11,654 nt of DNA from Candidatus Methanophaga sp. GoMg3.2 (GCA_013180565.1 QBUN01000372.1:1-11654); one strand, 5' to 3'. Numbered from the stretch's first letter, positions 1 to 7,475 are shown. Numbers and translations are program-made. The notes: generated from the letters alone by a model not told the origin.

Positions 1-2
1 AC

Positions 3-110
3 GTTAAGGAATGCTTAGATCTGTGTGGTATGGTCGAATTCGCAAAGTATAAAGCGAATAAGGACGATTTCGGGAAGATCGTCACGATGGCGAAGGCAGT
101 AATTATATGA
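3..110 (+). CDS. C-terminal fragment of an unidentified protein (truncated by window edge)
   Basis: An open frame enters from the left edge and ends at TGA 108-110, giving about 35 residues. The readable stretch includes ECLDLCGMVEFAKYKANK and ends in AKAVII. The pattern of an acidic/Leu stretch, then 'D/E-x-V-x-FAKYK', then an alpha-helical tail resembles the C-terminal tails of membrane-associated proteins of the BatD / DUF4381 type, where a 'cDlVKFAKY' motif is common. That likeness is from memory and short, so family assignment is weak. Codon choice (AAG, GAA, GCG) matches genes elsewhere in the window, which supports real coding. Everything upstream is missing, so function cannot be stated. 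Confidence 0.5.
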   Translation, partial: VKECLDLCGMVEFAKYKANKDDFGKIVTMAKAVII

Positions 111-304
111 GTAAGGGTTTCGTATAGGGTCCATAAATAGTATTTGTATAGCTACGATGAAGATGCAGGATGCAGGATACATGATGGGGTTAATACCATT
201 TCAGGCGTATGTGAATCTGCCGATACAAAACAGAATATCTCGTCAGGTCGAAAAAAAATCCGGAATTTCATTAACGCTGTAGAATATGCCCCATATTAAT
301 TTAG

Positions 305-361
305 GACACTGATTTACACGGATTTGATTTCATCTGCGTTAATCTGCGTTAATCTGTGTCT
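305..361. repeat. Imperfect inverted repeat with 10-bp internal period
   Basis: The right half has three tandem near-copies of a 10-mer: ATCTGCGTTA (332-341), ATCTGCGTTA (342-351), ATCTGTGTCT (352-361). The left half, starting GACACTGATTTACACGGATT at 305, matches the reverse complement of the right half at about 16 of the first 20 positions, so the whole can fold into a roughly 20-bp hairpin with a short loop. Sequences of the 'ATCTGTGTTAATCTGTGTC' kind are scattered as short intergenic repeats in many bacterial and archaeal genomes. This is general recollection, not a search result. A fragment of the same type is seen at 6502-6520. Confidence 0.6.
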
Positions 362-364
362 AGT

Positions 365-383
365 AATAAATATTTTATTTTAG
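365..383 (+). promoter_or_regulatory. Possible TATA-box region for queE
   Basis: The tract around AAATATTTTATTTT is the most TATA-like sequence ahead of queE. Transcription about 25 nt downstream would begin near 395-402, leaving a leader of roughly 10 nt to the GTG at 410 or 28 nt to the ATG at 428. No clear SD sequence precedes either start. The tract is generally A/T-rich, so the exact box is uncertain. Confidence 0.3.
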
Positions 384-427
384 TTGGATAATATGCTTTC
401 TTCAACACAGTGAAAAATAGCGAAAAG

Positions 428-1213
428 ATGAAGAGCGGGTATATCACAGAACTATTCAGTTCTTTCCAGGGCGAAGGACCCTATGTCGGTAGGCGCCAGA
501 TATTCATCAGATTTGCAGGTTGCCCCTATTCCTGTTTTTATTGCGATACGCCATCGGCAAAGGAACCCAAACCGAGCTTATGCACCGTCTTTGGCAACGT
601 GAAAAATAATAATACTTCTTTTGCTTTTCTTTCTAAGAAAAGGTTTATTGAGAACCCGATGTCTTCGCACCTCGTGCTTGAATTGCTAACGGAACTACGT
701 ACTCATGACCTCCACAGCGTCTCGTACACCGGAGGAGAGCCGCTTTTTTACGCCGCTTTCGTGAATGAGATAGCAAAGGGAGCAAGAGAGATGCACCTAA
801 AAAATTATATAGAAACAAACGGCTATTCAGCACGAGCTTTTGCTTCCGTAGTCGATCACTTTGATTTCGCATCTATTGATATAAAGCTGAGAAGCCATCA
901 AGCCTCTACTGACTACGATAAGCAATATAAAAACGAACTCGAATGTATAAGGATCGCCGCTGAGCGCGGATTAGAAACGATAGTGAAAGTGGTAGTGTTA
1001 AAGGACACCGTAATAGAAGAGATAGAGAAGATATGTAAAGACCTCGTTGGCATTAACATAAAGTTCGTGTTGCAGCCGGTCACTGATGAGAGTGCGCAAA
1101 GGGATATAGTACCAGGTATAAAGGAGCTATTTGCGATTTCTGAACTTGCAGGCGCTTTTTTACCTGATGTTATGGTAATTCCACAGGTGCATAAAATCTT
1201 GCACGTACCTTAA
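428..1213 (+). CDS. queE: 7-carboxy-7-deazaguanine synthase (radical SAM, QueE)
   Basis: Radical SAM enzyme converting 6-carboxytetrahydropterin to 7-carboxy-7-deazaguanine, a preQ0 precursor; in archaea preQ0 feeds archaeosine in tRNA. Numbering from the upstream GTG at 410: the family N-terminus 'SSFQGEGPYVGRRQIFIRFAG' type is at 17-37, the [4Fe-4S] motif CPYSCFYC (C38, C42, C45) is followed by DT, the TGGEP SAM motif is at 107-111, IETNG at 134-138, SIDIKL at 155-160, and LQPVT near 221-225. Length (261 aa from ATG 428, 267 from GTG 410) is normal for archaeal QueE. I chose ATG 428 because it matches homologue N-termini; GTG 410 adds six residues. An A/T-rich segment encoding SFAFLSKKRF (residues 70-79) carries a palindrome also found upstream of dapL. 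Other deazaguanine genes are not in the window. The gene converges on carB with a 76-bp gap. Confidence 0.9.
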   Translation: MKSGYITELFSSFQGEGPYVGRRQIFIRFAGCPYSCFYCDTPSAKEPKPSLCTVFGNVKNNNTSFAFLSKKRFIENPMSSHLVLELLTELRTHDLHSVSYTGGEPLFYAAFVNEIAKGAREMHLKNYIETNGYSARAFASVVDHFDFASIDIKLRSHQASTDYDKQYKNELECIRIAAERGLETIVKVVVLKDTVIEEIEKICKDLVGINIKFVLQPVTDESAQRDIVPGIKELFAISELAGAFLPDVMVIPQVHKILHVP

Positions 1214-1289
1214 TAGGGCTGTGCTCAATACGAGGTGGAAAATCACAAATCTTTTAGATGGGTCATGAAATTTAGGGCACTACCTGTTT

Positions 1290-4200
1290 TTAATGTTCGC
1301 CATGATATTCTTGAAGAGACTTCACCTTTATATCTCGGGACTTCACCATCTCTATTCCCGCGACCGTTGCCATAGCAGCAGCGGTAGTAGTAATATACGG
1401 TATTTTGTGCTGGATAGCCGCTTTACGGATATAGCTATCGGCATATTTACCTCTCCTTCCTGTCGGCGTATTGATTACCATCTGTATCCGACCATTATGG
1501 ATTTCGTCAGTTATATTAGGGCGACCTTCGTGCAGTTTTAGCGCCAAATCAGAGTCTACACCATTCTTATCCAAAAACGTCTTCGTACCTCTTGTTGCAA
1601 GTATCCGGAACCCTAATTCTTTAAGTCCGGTTGCTACCTCAAGAATATCCTTTCTGTCGTTATCAGTAACAGAAATCAGCACTGTTCCTTCAGAGGGTAA
1701 TTTCATACCCGCAGCTTCCTGCGCTTTGTAAAATGCCAACCCAAAAGAGGATGCAATACCCATCACTTCGCCCGTACTCTTCATCTCAGGTCCCAGCACA
1801 GGATCAACATCATGAAACATATTGAAAGGGAACACAGCTTCCTTCACACCAAAATACGGTATTTCCTTTTTAACCATAACCTCCTTGAGCAGGTCTATCA
1901 ACTTATTACCTAACAGCACCTTCGTTGTTACTTTAGCTACCGGAACGCCAGTAACCTTACTCACTAACGGAACGGTACGAGAAGCGCGTGGATTTGCTTC
2001 CAGGATATAGACCTTCCCTTCGGCTATTGCGTATTGGATATTCATGAGTCCAACGACCTGGAGCGCATCGGCGATTTTCTTTGTATAGTCCTCTATTTCC
2101 GCAAGATTCCGTTTTGAGATATTACGCGGAGGAATTACACATGCGCTATCTCCTGAGTGTACCCCTGCAAGCTCTATATGTTCCATTACTGCGGCAATAT
2201 ACACGTCCTCGCCATCTGCGATGGCATCCACCTCAGTTTCGATAGCTTGCTCCAGGAATTTATCTATTAACATCGGATATTCGGGACTAACGTCGACTGC
2301 AGTTTTTGCATAATCCCGGAGCATCTTTTCGTCATACACTATCTCCATGCCCCTTCCACCAAGCACAAAAGAAGGTCGTACCATCAAAGGGAATCCTATT
2401 TCCCGGCCAACCACAAGCGCCTCTTCTACTGACCGCGCGGTGCCGCTTTCCGGCTGTGGAATACCGAGCTTTGTTATTACTGCCTTAAATAGCTCCCGGT
2501 CCTCAGCCAAATGAATGCTATCCGGACTTGTGCCCAGAACCTTCACGCCCGCTTCATAAAGCTCTCTTGCTATATTGAGTGGTGTTTGTCCGCCAAACTG
2601 CACGATTACACCCTCTGGCTTTTCCTTATCGTAAATGCTTAATACGTCCTCTACAGTTAGAGGCTCGAAATAAAGTTTGTCTGAAGTGTCGTAATCGGTG
2701 GATACCGTTTCAGGATTGCAATTGACCATTACCGACTCAAGCCCCTCTTCTCGTAATGCGAACGCAGCATGAACGCAGGTATAATCAAACTCTATGCCCT
2801 GGCCTATTCGGTTAGGACCACCGCCTAAAATCATTACCTTGCGTTTGGGCGAGACAGTAACCGAATCGTCAGCATTGTAGGTTGAGTAATAGTATGCGGC
2901 ATCCGCACCGCTTACCGGCACAGGCGCATATGCTTCCTTCTTCCCTGCTTTGAGGCGCTGTGTGCGTATGTGCTGTTCTGTCTTGCCCAGCAGTTGCGCG
3001 ATGTATCTGTCCGCGAATCCGTTCTCCTTTGCACTTTTGAGCATGTCATCTGGCAGGTCCTTACCGTAGAACTTCTTTAGCTCTTCCTCGAATTCTACCA
3101 GCTCTTGCATCTGGTTGATAAACCATCTACCGATTTTAGTCATCTGATAAAGTTCTTCTACCGACATACCTTTGCGTAAGGCTTCATAGATCAAGAAAAT
3201 GCGCTCACTCGACGGATATGCTAATTTCGTCTTGAGTTCAGGAAGAGAAAGCGCTGCAAAATCATTTACGCCGCCAATACCGTATCTCTTGGTCTCCAGA
3301 GAGCGAATAGCCTTTTGGAACGCCTCCTTGAAATTCTTACCTATGCTCATAACCTCCCCCACGGCTTTCATCTGCGTCCCCAGTACGTCTTGCGTCTGTG
3401 GGAACTTCTCAAATGCCCATCTTGCGAATTTAACGACTACATAATCGCCACTAGGAGTATATTTATCAAGTGTGCCTTCTTTCCAGTAGGGGAGTTCATC
3501 AAGAGTTATACCAGTAGCGAGTTTCGCTGATATACGTGCGATAGGGAAACCGGTAGCTTTTGATGCTAATGCTGAGGATCGCGAAGTGCGTGGGTTGATT
3601 TCAATAACCACCACTCTGCCATCTTCCGGGTTATGCGCAAATTGTACGTTTGTTCCTCCTAACACACCAATGGCATCAACAATCCTGTAAGAGAGTTCCT
3701 GTAACTTATTCTGCAGCGCTTTCTTTACCGTTAGCATCGGCGCTACACAAAAACTATCGCCCGTATGCACGCCCATGGGATCTACATTTTCAATAAAACA
3801 AACAGTAATTTTACTTCCTTTTTTATCCCGTATCACCTCGAGTTCAAGCTCTTCCCAGCCTAAAACAGATTCCTCTACGAGCACCTGTCCTATTAAGCTT
3901 GCCGAGATACCCCTAGTGACAATAGTCTTCAATTCTTCTACGTTATATACAATCCCGCCGCCGGTGCCACCCATAGTGTATGCGGGTCTGATGACTACCG
4001 GATAACCCAATTCCTGTGCTATCTTCTCCGCTTCCTCGACAGAATAAGCGGGTGCGCTCTCTGGCATTTGAATATCCAGTTTTGCCATGGTCTCTTTGAA
4101 TGCGATACGATCTTCACCGCGTTCTATTGCATCCGCTTCTACACCTATCATCCTAACACCGTATTTGGCTAGTATCCCGCTTTTACTGAGTTCCGAAGAG

Positions 4201-4493
4201 AGATTCAGCCCGGTCTGACCGCCAAGGTTGGGCAGCAAAGCATCTGGTCGCTCCTTTGCTATTATCTTCTCCACGTTCGACAGGGTAAGCGGTTCGATGT
4301 ACGTCCGGTCAGCCATTCCCGGATCGGTCATAATGGTAGCGGGATTGGAATTCACCAACACTACCTCATAGCCTTCCTCTTTTAACGCTTTGCACGCTTG
4401 CGTACCCGAATAATCAAATTCGCATGCCTGACCAATGATGATAGGACCAGAGCCTATTACCAGCACCCGTTTGATCTTTTTGTCTTTTGGCAT
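1290..4493 (-). CDS. carB: Carbamoyl-phosphate synthase large subunit
   Basis: Large subunit of carbamoyl-phosphate synthase, which makes carbamoyl phosphate for pyrimidines and arginine from bicarbonate, two ATP and ammonia channelled from the CarA glutaminase. At 1067 aa it is full length. The first ATP-grasp half (about 1-400) shows GSGPIIIGQACEFDYSGTQ, GGTGGG, GVHTGDS and INPRTSRSSALASKATG. An oligomerisation region follows (about 400-550). The second half (about 550-930) repeats the pattern with GGGPNRIGQGIEFDYTCVHA, GGQTPLNIA, GGRGMEIVYD, GVHSGDS and NPRASRTVPLVSKVTG. The C-terminal MGS-like allosteric domain (about 935-1067) keeps ISVTDND, ATRGTKTFL, KLHEGRPNI and VINTPTG, so nucleotide or ornithine control is possible. 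carA, normally adjacent, is absent here. It sits 76 bp downstream of ddh on the same strand and may have its own promoter: no good SD precedes ATG 4493, and a TATA-like box leaves only a short leader. Confidence 0.97.
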   Translation of the reverse strand: MPKDKKIKRVLVIGSGPIIIGQACEFDYSGTQACKALKEEGYEVVLVNSNPATIMTDPGMADRTYIEPLTLSNVEKIIAKERPDALLPNLGGQTGLNLSSELSKSGILAKYGVRMIGVEADAIERGEDRIAFKETMAKLDIQMPESAPAYSVEEAEKIAQELGYPVVIRPAYTMGGTGGGIVYNVEELKTIVTRGISASLIGQVLVEESVLGWEELELEVIRDKKGSKITVCFIENVDPMGVHTGDSFCVAPMLTVKKALQNKLQELSYRIVDAIGVLGGTNVQFAHNPEDGRVVVIEINPRTSRSSALASKATGFPIARISAKLATGITLDELPYWKEGTLDKYTPSGDYVVVKFARWAFEKFPQTQDVLGTQMKAVGEVMSIGKNFKEAFQKAIRSLETKRYGIGGVNDFAALSLPELKTKLAYPSSERIFLIYEALRKGMSVEELYQMTKIGRWFINQMQELVEFEEELKKFYGKDLPDDMLKSAKENGFADRYIAQLLGKTEQHIRTQRLKAGKKEAYAPVPVSGADAAYYYSTYNADDSVTVSPKRKVMILGGGPNRIGQGIEFDYTCVHAAFALREEGLESVMVNCNPETVSTDYDTSDKLYFEPLTVEDVLSIYDKEKPEGVIVQFGGQTPLNIARELYEAGVKVLGTSPDSIHLAEDRELFKAVITKLGIPQPESGTARSVEEALVVGREIGFPLMVRPSFVLGGRGMEIVYDEKMLRDYAKTAVDVSPEYPMLIDKFLEQAIETEVDAIADGEDVYIAAVMEHIELAGVHSGDSACVIPPRNISKRNLAEIEDYTKKIADALQVVGLMNIQYAIAEGKVYILEANPRASRTVPLVSKVTGVPVAKVTTKVLLGNKLIDLLKEVMVKKEIPYFGVKEAVFPFNMFHDVDPVLGPEMKSTGEVMGIASSFGLAFYKAQEAAGMKLPSEGTVLISVTDNDRKDILEVATGLKELGFRILATRGTKTFLDKNGVDSDLALKLHEGRPNITDEIHNGRIQMVINTPTGRRGKYADSYIRKAAIQHKIPYITTTAAAMATVAGIEMVKSRDIKVKSLQEYHGEH

Positions 4494-4524
4494 TTTCTTT
4501 ATTAATAAACCTAAATGATTTTCG

Positions 4525-4534
4525 TTATAAAAAA
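4525..4534 (-). promoter_or_regulatory. Candidate TATA box for carB
   Basis: Read on the minus strand this is TTTTTTATAA, centred about 36 nt before the carB ATG. Transcription 25-27 nt downstream would give a leader of only about 10 nt, consistent with the absence of a recognisable SD site (the bases before ATG read ATAAAGAAA). This suggests carB can be transcribed apart from ddh-hisF. Confidence 0.35.
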
Positions 4535-4569
4535 TGTTTTCTTGTTTTTGAGCTTTTATTCCACTTCAT

Positions 4570-5559
4570 CTACATAAAGCTCTTTCTCAGTGTCTCCGCG
4601 GAATGAGGGCTCAAATATCCTGGCGCTATATCGAGCATGGTAAAAGCACCCTTGCGTCCCTCTTTGCAGAGTCGAAATGCTGCTCTTGCGCACGCGACCA
4701 AAACATTTGCTGTGAATCCGGGGTTGCTCTCCAATTGACACCGGTACTCGAGTATTTGCTTATTGCCCCCGCCGGTCACGCCAGAAGTAAGTACAAAACC
4801 GCCATGAGGCAGTTTAGAATGATTTTCCCGCATATCCTCTTTGCGGATGAACAATACTTTTGTATCATATTCATCATAATAATGAGGCATGGTAGCTATA
4901 TCCATTCTTATTCGCTCTATATCGGCCCCTTCTTCTGCAACAACATAAACCAGGCGTTTGTGCATCTCTCTTTTGGTAAACTCCGGAGTTTCGCCGGTTT
5001 TTACACGTTGTACCGCTTGCTCTATCGGAATAGTGTACGCTCTGGCGTCCAGGACGCCCTCAACTTTTCTTGCCGCGTCGGAATGCCCCTGGCTAACTCC
5101 TTTACCCCAAAAGGTGTACTGTTTGTTTTGTGGCAGAAATGCGTCACCTAAGACCCTCATTAGAGAGAAAATCCCGGGATCCCAACCTGCAGAAATTACA
5201 TGGACATGTCCATACTCTTTTACGATTGAATCCATCTTCTGGTAGTAGCTCTGGATATCTGCATGCGTATCAAAACTGTCAACCGTATTGAATCTCTCGG
5301 CAAACTTTGGACCCTGAACTGGGATGTCTTCCTTTGAGCCGCCGCAGAGAATCGCTACATCTACTTGAATATCTTCTGTTTTTTCATCGATATGAAATAC
5401 AGGAACATCTTTTAGCTCTTTTCTTACTTGTTCCGGTCTTCTGGTTAACACCGCTACTAACTCTGTATCGGCATTTAGTTTTAGTTTTAGTTTTAGTGCC
5501 TCTTCGACCCCTCTACCCACGTTTCCATAGCCAACCAACGCAATATTTATCTTTTCCAT
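4570..5559 (-). CDS. ddh: meso-Diaminopimelate D-dehydrogenase
   Basis: NADPH-dependent meso-2,6-diaminopimelate dehydrogenase (EC 1.4.1.16), which in the biosynthetic direction aminates tetrahydrodipicolinate straight to meso-DAP, bypassing the acylase or aminotransferase branches of lysine synthesis. Visible family features are the Rossmann motif GYGNVG (10-15), VAVLTRRP (35-42), LCGGS (71-75), NTVDSFDTHAD (91-101), SAGWDPGIFSL (123-133), YTFWGKGVSQGHSDA (148-162), VVAEEGAD (206-213), TMPHYYDEYDT (223-233), HGGFV (252-256) and a C-terminal DIAPGYLSP. Length 329 aa is usual. The residues 21-29 (ALKLKLKLN) are about four longer than family members I recall, because of a 6-bp tandem repeat. 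Start ATG 5559 follows GATAGGATCA, a weak SD-like AGGA. The enzyme is mainly known from bacteria, so acquisition by transfer is likely but unproven. It lies between hisF and carB. Confidence 0.93.
   Translation of the reverse strand: MEKINIALVGYGNVGRGVEEALKLKLKLNADTELVAVLTRRPEQVRKELKDVPVFHIDEKTEDIQVDVAILCGGSKEDIPVQGPKFAERFNTVDSFDTHADIQSYYQKMDSIVKEYGHVHVISAGWDPGIFSLMRVLGDAFLPQNKQYTFWGKGVSQGHSDAARKVEGVLDARAYTIPIEQAVQRVKTGETPEFTKREMHKRLVYVVAEEGADIERIRMDIATMPHYYDEYDTKVLFIRKEDMRENHSKLPHGGFVLTSGVTGGGNKQILEYRCQLESNPGFTANVLVACARAAFRLCKEGRKGAFTMLDIAPGYLSPHSAETLRKSFM
5474..5497 (-). repeat. In-frame hexanucleotide tandem repeat within ddh (4 copies)
   Basis: TTTAGT is repeated four times without error on the plus strand (5474-5479, 5480-5485, 5486-5491, 5492-5497). 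On the coding strand this reads ACTAAA repeats, encoding alternating Leu and Lys in ALKLKLKLN. As the unit is two codons, slippage would change length by Leu-Lys pairs without breaking the frame. It falls in the surface loop or helix end after the first Rossmann helix. Confidence 0.9.
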
Positions 5560-5583
5560 GATTGATCCTATCTATCACCCCGT

Positions 5584-5597
5584 TTAGAACATTCTAA
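5584..5597. repeat. Short perfect inverted repeat upstream of ddh
   Basis: TTAGAA-CA-TTCTAA is a 6-bp perfect inverted repeat with a 2-bp centre, lying 25-38 bp before the ddh start within the 59-bp hisF-ddh spacer. The geometry suits a dimeric regulator site, but a 14-bp palindrome can occur by chance. Confidence 0.3.
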
Positions 5598-5618
5598 CAC
5601 AGGAATAGGGACTTGAAC

Positions 5619-6425
5619 TCATAGTGTCAGCCCCTTTTCCTTCAGATAGTCCTTTATCTCGCCAACCGTATACGTCCCGTAATGAAAAATACTCGCGGCT
5701 AGGCATGCGTCCGCCGCGCCATTAACAAAACCCTCGTAAATGTGCTCTAAACTCCCTACACCACCGGAAGCAATTACAGGTATGTCCACAGCTTCAGCAA
5801 TTGCTTTTGTTATGGGTATGTCATAGCCGTCTGTCGTACCATCTCTATCCTTAGAAGTCAGCAATATCTCCGCAGCACCGAGCGCCTGCACCTCTTTTGC
5901 CCACTTTATCGCATCTATTCCGGTATACTCGCGCCCACCGTAAATTACGACGTCATACCAGGCACTCGTTCCATCTTCTAATTGCACCTGCGTTTTGCCT
6001 TTAGCATCCTCAAGCTTCCGCTTACAGTCAATTGCAACTACGATACGATCGCCAAACTTATCTGCTGCTTCTTTTATTAGCTCTGGGTTCTTTACCGCTG
6101 CGGTATTCGCGCCTATCTTGTCAGCGCCAGCATCAAATACCTTCTCAAAATCCGCTATGCTCTTTATCCCGCCGCCCACACATAACGGGATGGATACTTG
6201 CTCTGCTATCTTCTTCTCCATTGAGACCATTGTGTCTCTTCTCTCGACGGACGCGGAAATATCGAGAAAAACTAGTTCATCCGCTCCCTGCGCATCGTAT
6301 CGCTTTGCTAGTTCGACCGGGTCACCGGCATACTTGAGTTGCTCAAATTCTATTCCTTTCACTACAACCGCCTTACCCTGCTCATCGAACGTTGTATCGA
6401 GGCAGGGGATTATTCGTTTTGTCAT
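5619..6425 (-). CDS. hisF: Imidazole glycerol phosphate synthase, cyclase subunit HisF
   Basis: Cyclase subunit of imidazole glycerol phosphate synthase. With HisH-derived ammonia it converts PRFAR to imidazole glycerol phosphate and AICAR in histidine synthesis. The (beta/alpha)8 barrel is complete at 268 aa. Key features are RIIPCLD with the catalytic Asp at 10, [13 protein letters not shown] (47-59), the phosphate-site LCVGGGIKS (81-89), [10 protein letters not shown] (105-114), VVAIDCK with the second catalytic Asp at 133, [15 protein letters not shown] (188-202) and VIASGGVGS (217-225). ATG 6425 is well supported by a near-ideal SD site 7-16 nt upstream. HisH and the other his genes are not in the window. 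It lies 59 bp upstream of ddh on the same strand, and the tandem arrangement suggests hisF-ddh cotranscription. Confidence 0.96.
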   Translation of the reverse strand: MTKRIIPCLDTTFDEQGKAVVVKGIEFEQLKYAGDPVELAKRYDAQGADELVFLDISASVERRDTMVSMEKKIAEQVSIPLCVGGGIKSIADFEKVFDAGADKIGANTAAVKNPELIKEAADKFGDRIVVAIDCKRKLEDAKGKTQVQLEDGTSAWYDVVIYGGREYTGIDAIKWAKEVQALGAAEILLTSKDRDGTTDGYDIPITKAIAEAVDIPVIASGGVGSLEHIYEGFVNGAADACLAASIFHYGTYTVGEIKDYLKEKGLTL

Positions 6426-6432
6426 TTTTTAC

Positions 6433-6442
6433 ATCCTCCTTT
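6433..6442 (-). promoter_or_regulatory. Strong Shine-Dalgarno site of hisF
   Basis: On the minus strand this reads AAAGGAGGAT, close to a full complement of the archaeal 16S rRNA 3' end, with suitable spacing before ATG 6425. It is the strongest SD in the window and fixes the hisF start. Confidence 0.85.
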
Positions 6443-6483
6443 GACATGATAACAATCTCATCATTTTCTTTTTGTTTTTTCCC

Positions 6484-6493
6484 ATTTATATAT
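6484..6493 (-). promoter_or_regulatory. Candidate TATA box for hisF-ddh
   Basis: Minus-strand ATATATAAAT lies about 63 nt before the hisF start. Initiation 25-27 nt downstream would fall near 6462, giving a leader of about 36 nt that carries the strong SD. This is the clearest TATA box of the minus-strand block and suggests hisF-ddh has its own promoter rather than relying on the upstream GMP synthase gene. Confidence 0.5.
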
Positions 6494-6501
6494 CTCGTGA
6501 G

Positions 6502-6520
6502 AATCTGTGTAATCTTGTGG
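6502..6520. repeat. Fragment of the period-10 AATCTGTGT repeat
   Basis: AATCTGTGT followed by AATCTTGTG repeats the theme of the element at 305-361 (AATCTGTGT is identical to 351-359). It sits in the 104-bp spacer just downstream of the subunit-B-like GMP synthase gene. It is short, so relatedness is probable rather than certain. Confidence 0.4.
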
Positions 6521-6529
6521 TCCCCTATC

Positions 6530-7462
6530 CTATTGAAATTCTATCGTTGCCGGTGGCTTATCCGTTAGCGAATAAAGCACGTGCACAACTTCTGGAATCT
6601 CAGTCGTAATCCTCTTATCTATCCTCTTTAGGACCGTCCAGGGAACGTTAACAGCCTCTGCCGTAATGGCATCCTTGCTTTTAACCAGTCTAACAACGAT
6701 TATGTAGCCATACGCTCTTTTACCATCTCTAATCCCGGTAGCCTTGTCATTCATCAAAACCGCCATACTCTGAAACGACTCAATAGCAGAAGTTTCCTCT
6801 TCTACAATCTTCGTTGCTCTTCTTTCTATCTCTACACGTTCGGGCGTCACTTCACCAAGTGTTCTCGTAGCAAGTCCGGGACCAGGGAAAGGTGGGCGCT
6901 CCGAAAACTCCGCCGGCAAATCCACACTTCTGGCAACTTCTCTTACTTCGTGCTTGTATATCTCCCTCAAAGGCTCAACAATCGTTAATCCATAACTTCC
7001 CGGGTCAATACCTATCTGTTCAAGAATGTTGTGCTGTGTCTTGATTCCCTTCACAGTCTCAAGAATATCTGCCGCTATTGTTCCCTGCACTAAATACTTA
7101 GCGTTCTCCTCTCGCACAACCCTTCCGAGAACAGAGTAGAACGTATTTCGAAATGCTTTTCTCTTCTCTTCTGGCTCAGTAATTCCTTTTAAAGCATCAA
7201 AAAACTCCGTAGCTGCATCCACCAGCCTTGTATTCATATTCAGCGCCTTAAAGAAGTTTGTAACTTGCTCTGCCTCGCCTTCGCGCATCAAGCCATCGTC
7301 AATGAAAACTATTACCGCTTGGTCTCCTATCGCACGATAGGTGAGAACGGCACAAACGGTGGAATCAACTCCTCCCGAAGTTGCTATTACTGCTTTCTCA
7401 TCCCCTATTGTTTCTTTTACTTCATCTACCTGTTTTTCAATAAATTTTTCTGGCTCAAACAT
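6530..7462 (-). CDS. GMP synthase PP-ATPase (archaeal subunit B type), divergent
   Basis: PP-loop ATPase/synthetase part of GMP synthase without the amidotransferase, the form archaea use as subunit B beside a separate GATase subunit. Canonical members amidate XMP to GMP through an adenylated intermediate. The 310 aa show the PP-loop SGGVDST (29-35), FIDDGLMREGE (53-63), QGTIA (126-130), EPLREIYKHEVREVAR (163-178), the PFPGPGL signature (191-197), GEVTPERVE (203-211), KATGIRDG (240-247), KRITTEIP (283-290) and the C-terminal KPPATIEFQ. Oddly, the IKSHHNVGGLP-type stretch of ordinary GMP synthases is replaced by IKTQHNILEQIGIDPGSYG (140-158), and the 'PDxIES' motif reads ADILET. A full-length guaA lies divergently 120 bp away and no separate GATase subunit is in the window. 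It may be a specialised paralogue or the true archaeal GMP synthase subunit. An SD-like GAGGAGG lies 13 nt before ATG 7462. Confidence 0.85.
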   Translation of the reverse strand: MFEPEKFIEKQVDEVKETIGDEKAVIATSGGVDSTVCAVLTYRAIGDQAVIVFIDDGLMREGEAEQVTNFFKALNMNTRLVDAATEFFDALKGITEPEEKRKAFRNTFYSVLGRVVREENAKYLVQGTIAADILETVKGIKTQHNILEQIGIDPGSYGLTIVEPLREIYKHEVREVARSVDLPAEFSERPPFPGPGLATRTLGEVTPERVEIERRATKIVEEETSAIESFQSMAVLMNDKATGIRDGKRAYGYIIVVRLVKSKDAITAEAVNVPWTVLKRIDKRITTEIPEVVHVLYSLTDKPPATIEFQ

Positions 7463-7475
7463 TTTTACACTTTTG

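Larger units (their letters stand above)
111..427. other. Spacer upstream of queE with repeats and A/T-rich promoter-like tract
   Basis: I see no credible gene in this stretch. It holds a short 7-bp tandem run around 163-183 (gatgcag units, decaying to gatacat), an A8 run near 250-257, the period-10 inverted repeat at 305-361, and a very A/T-rich tract at 362-400 that could hold the queE promoter. No tRNA or obvious structured RNA was recognised. Confidence 0.5.

Noticed and set aside
163..187. Short gatgcag tandem run as a possible CRISPR-like repeat
   Set aside because: There are only two exact 7-bp units followed by decay, and no spacers or repeats of CRISPR length.
4526..4572. Readthrough of the ddh TAG as pyrrolysine
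   Set aside because: The protein already ends where the family normally ends, and the downstream extension is only about 14 low-complexity residues before TAA.
4603..5151. 182-aa plus-strand open frame opposite ddh
   Set aside because: It is antisense to a strongly conserved enzyme, has no recognisable domain and no promoter or ribosome-binding signal.
5600..5625. Minus-strand GTTCAAGTCCC resembling a tRNA T-arm
   Set aside because: The flanking bases do not form a T-stem, and no acceptor, anticodon or D arm is present; it overlaps the end of hisF.
6442..6462. ATGAT...ATCAT near-palindrome in the hisF leader as an operator or riboswitch
   Set aside because: There are only 5-bp arms with a mismatched centre, and no conserved riboswitch core was recognised.
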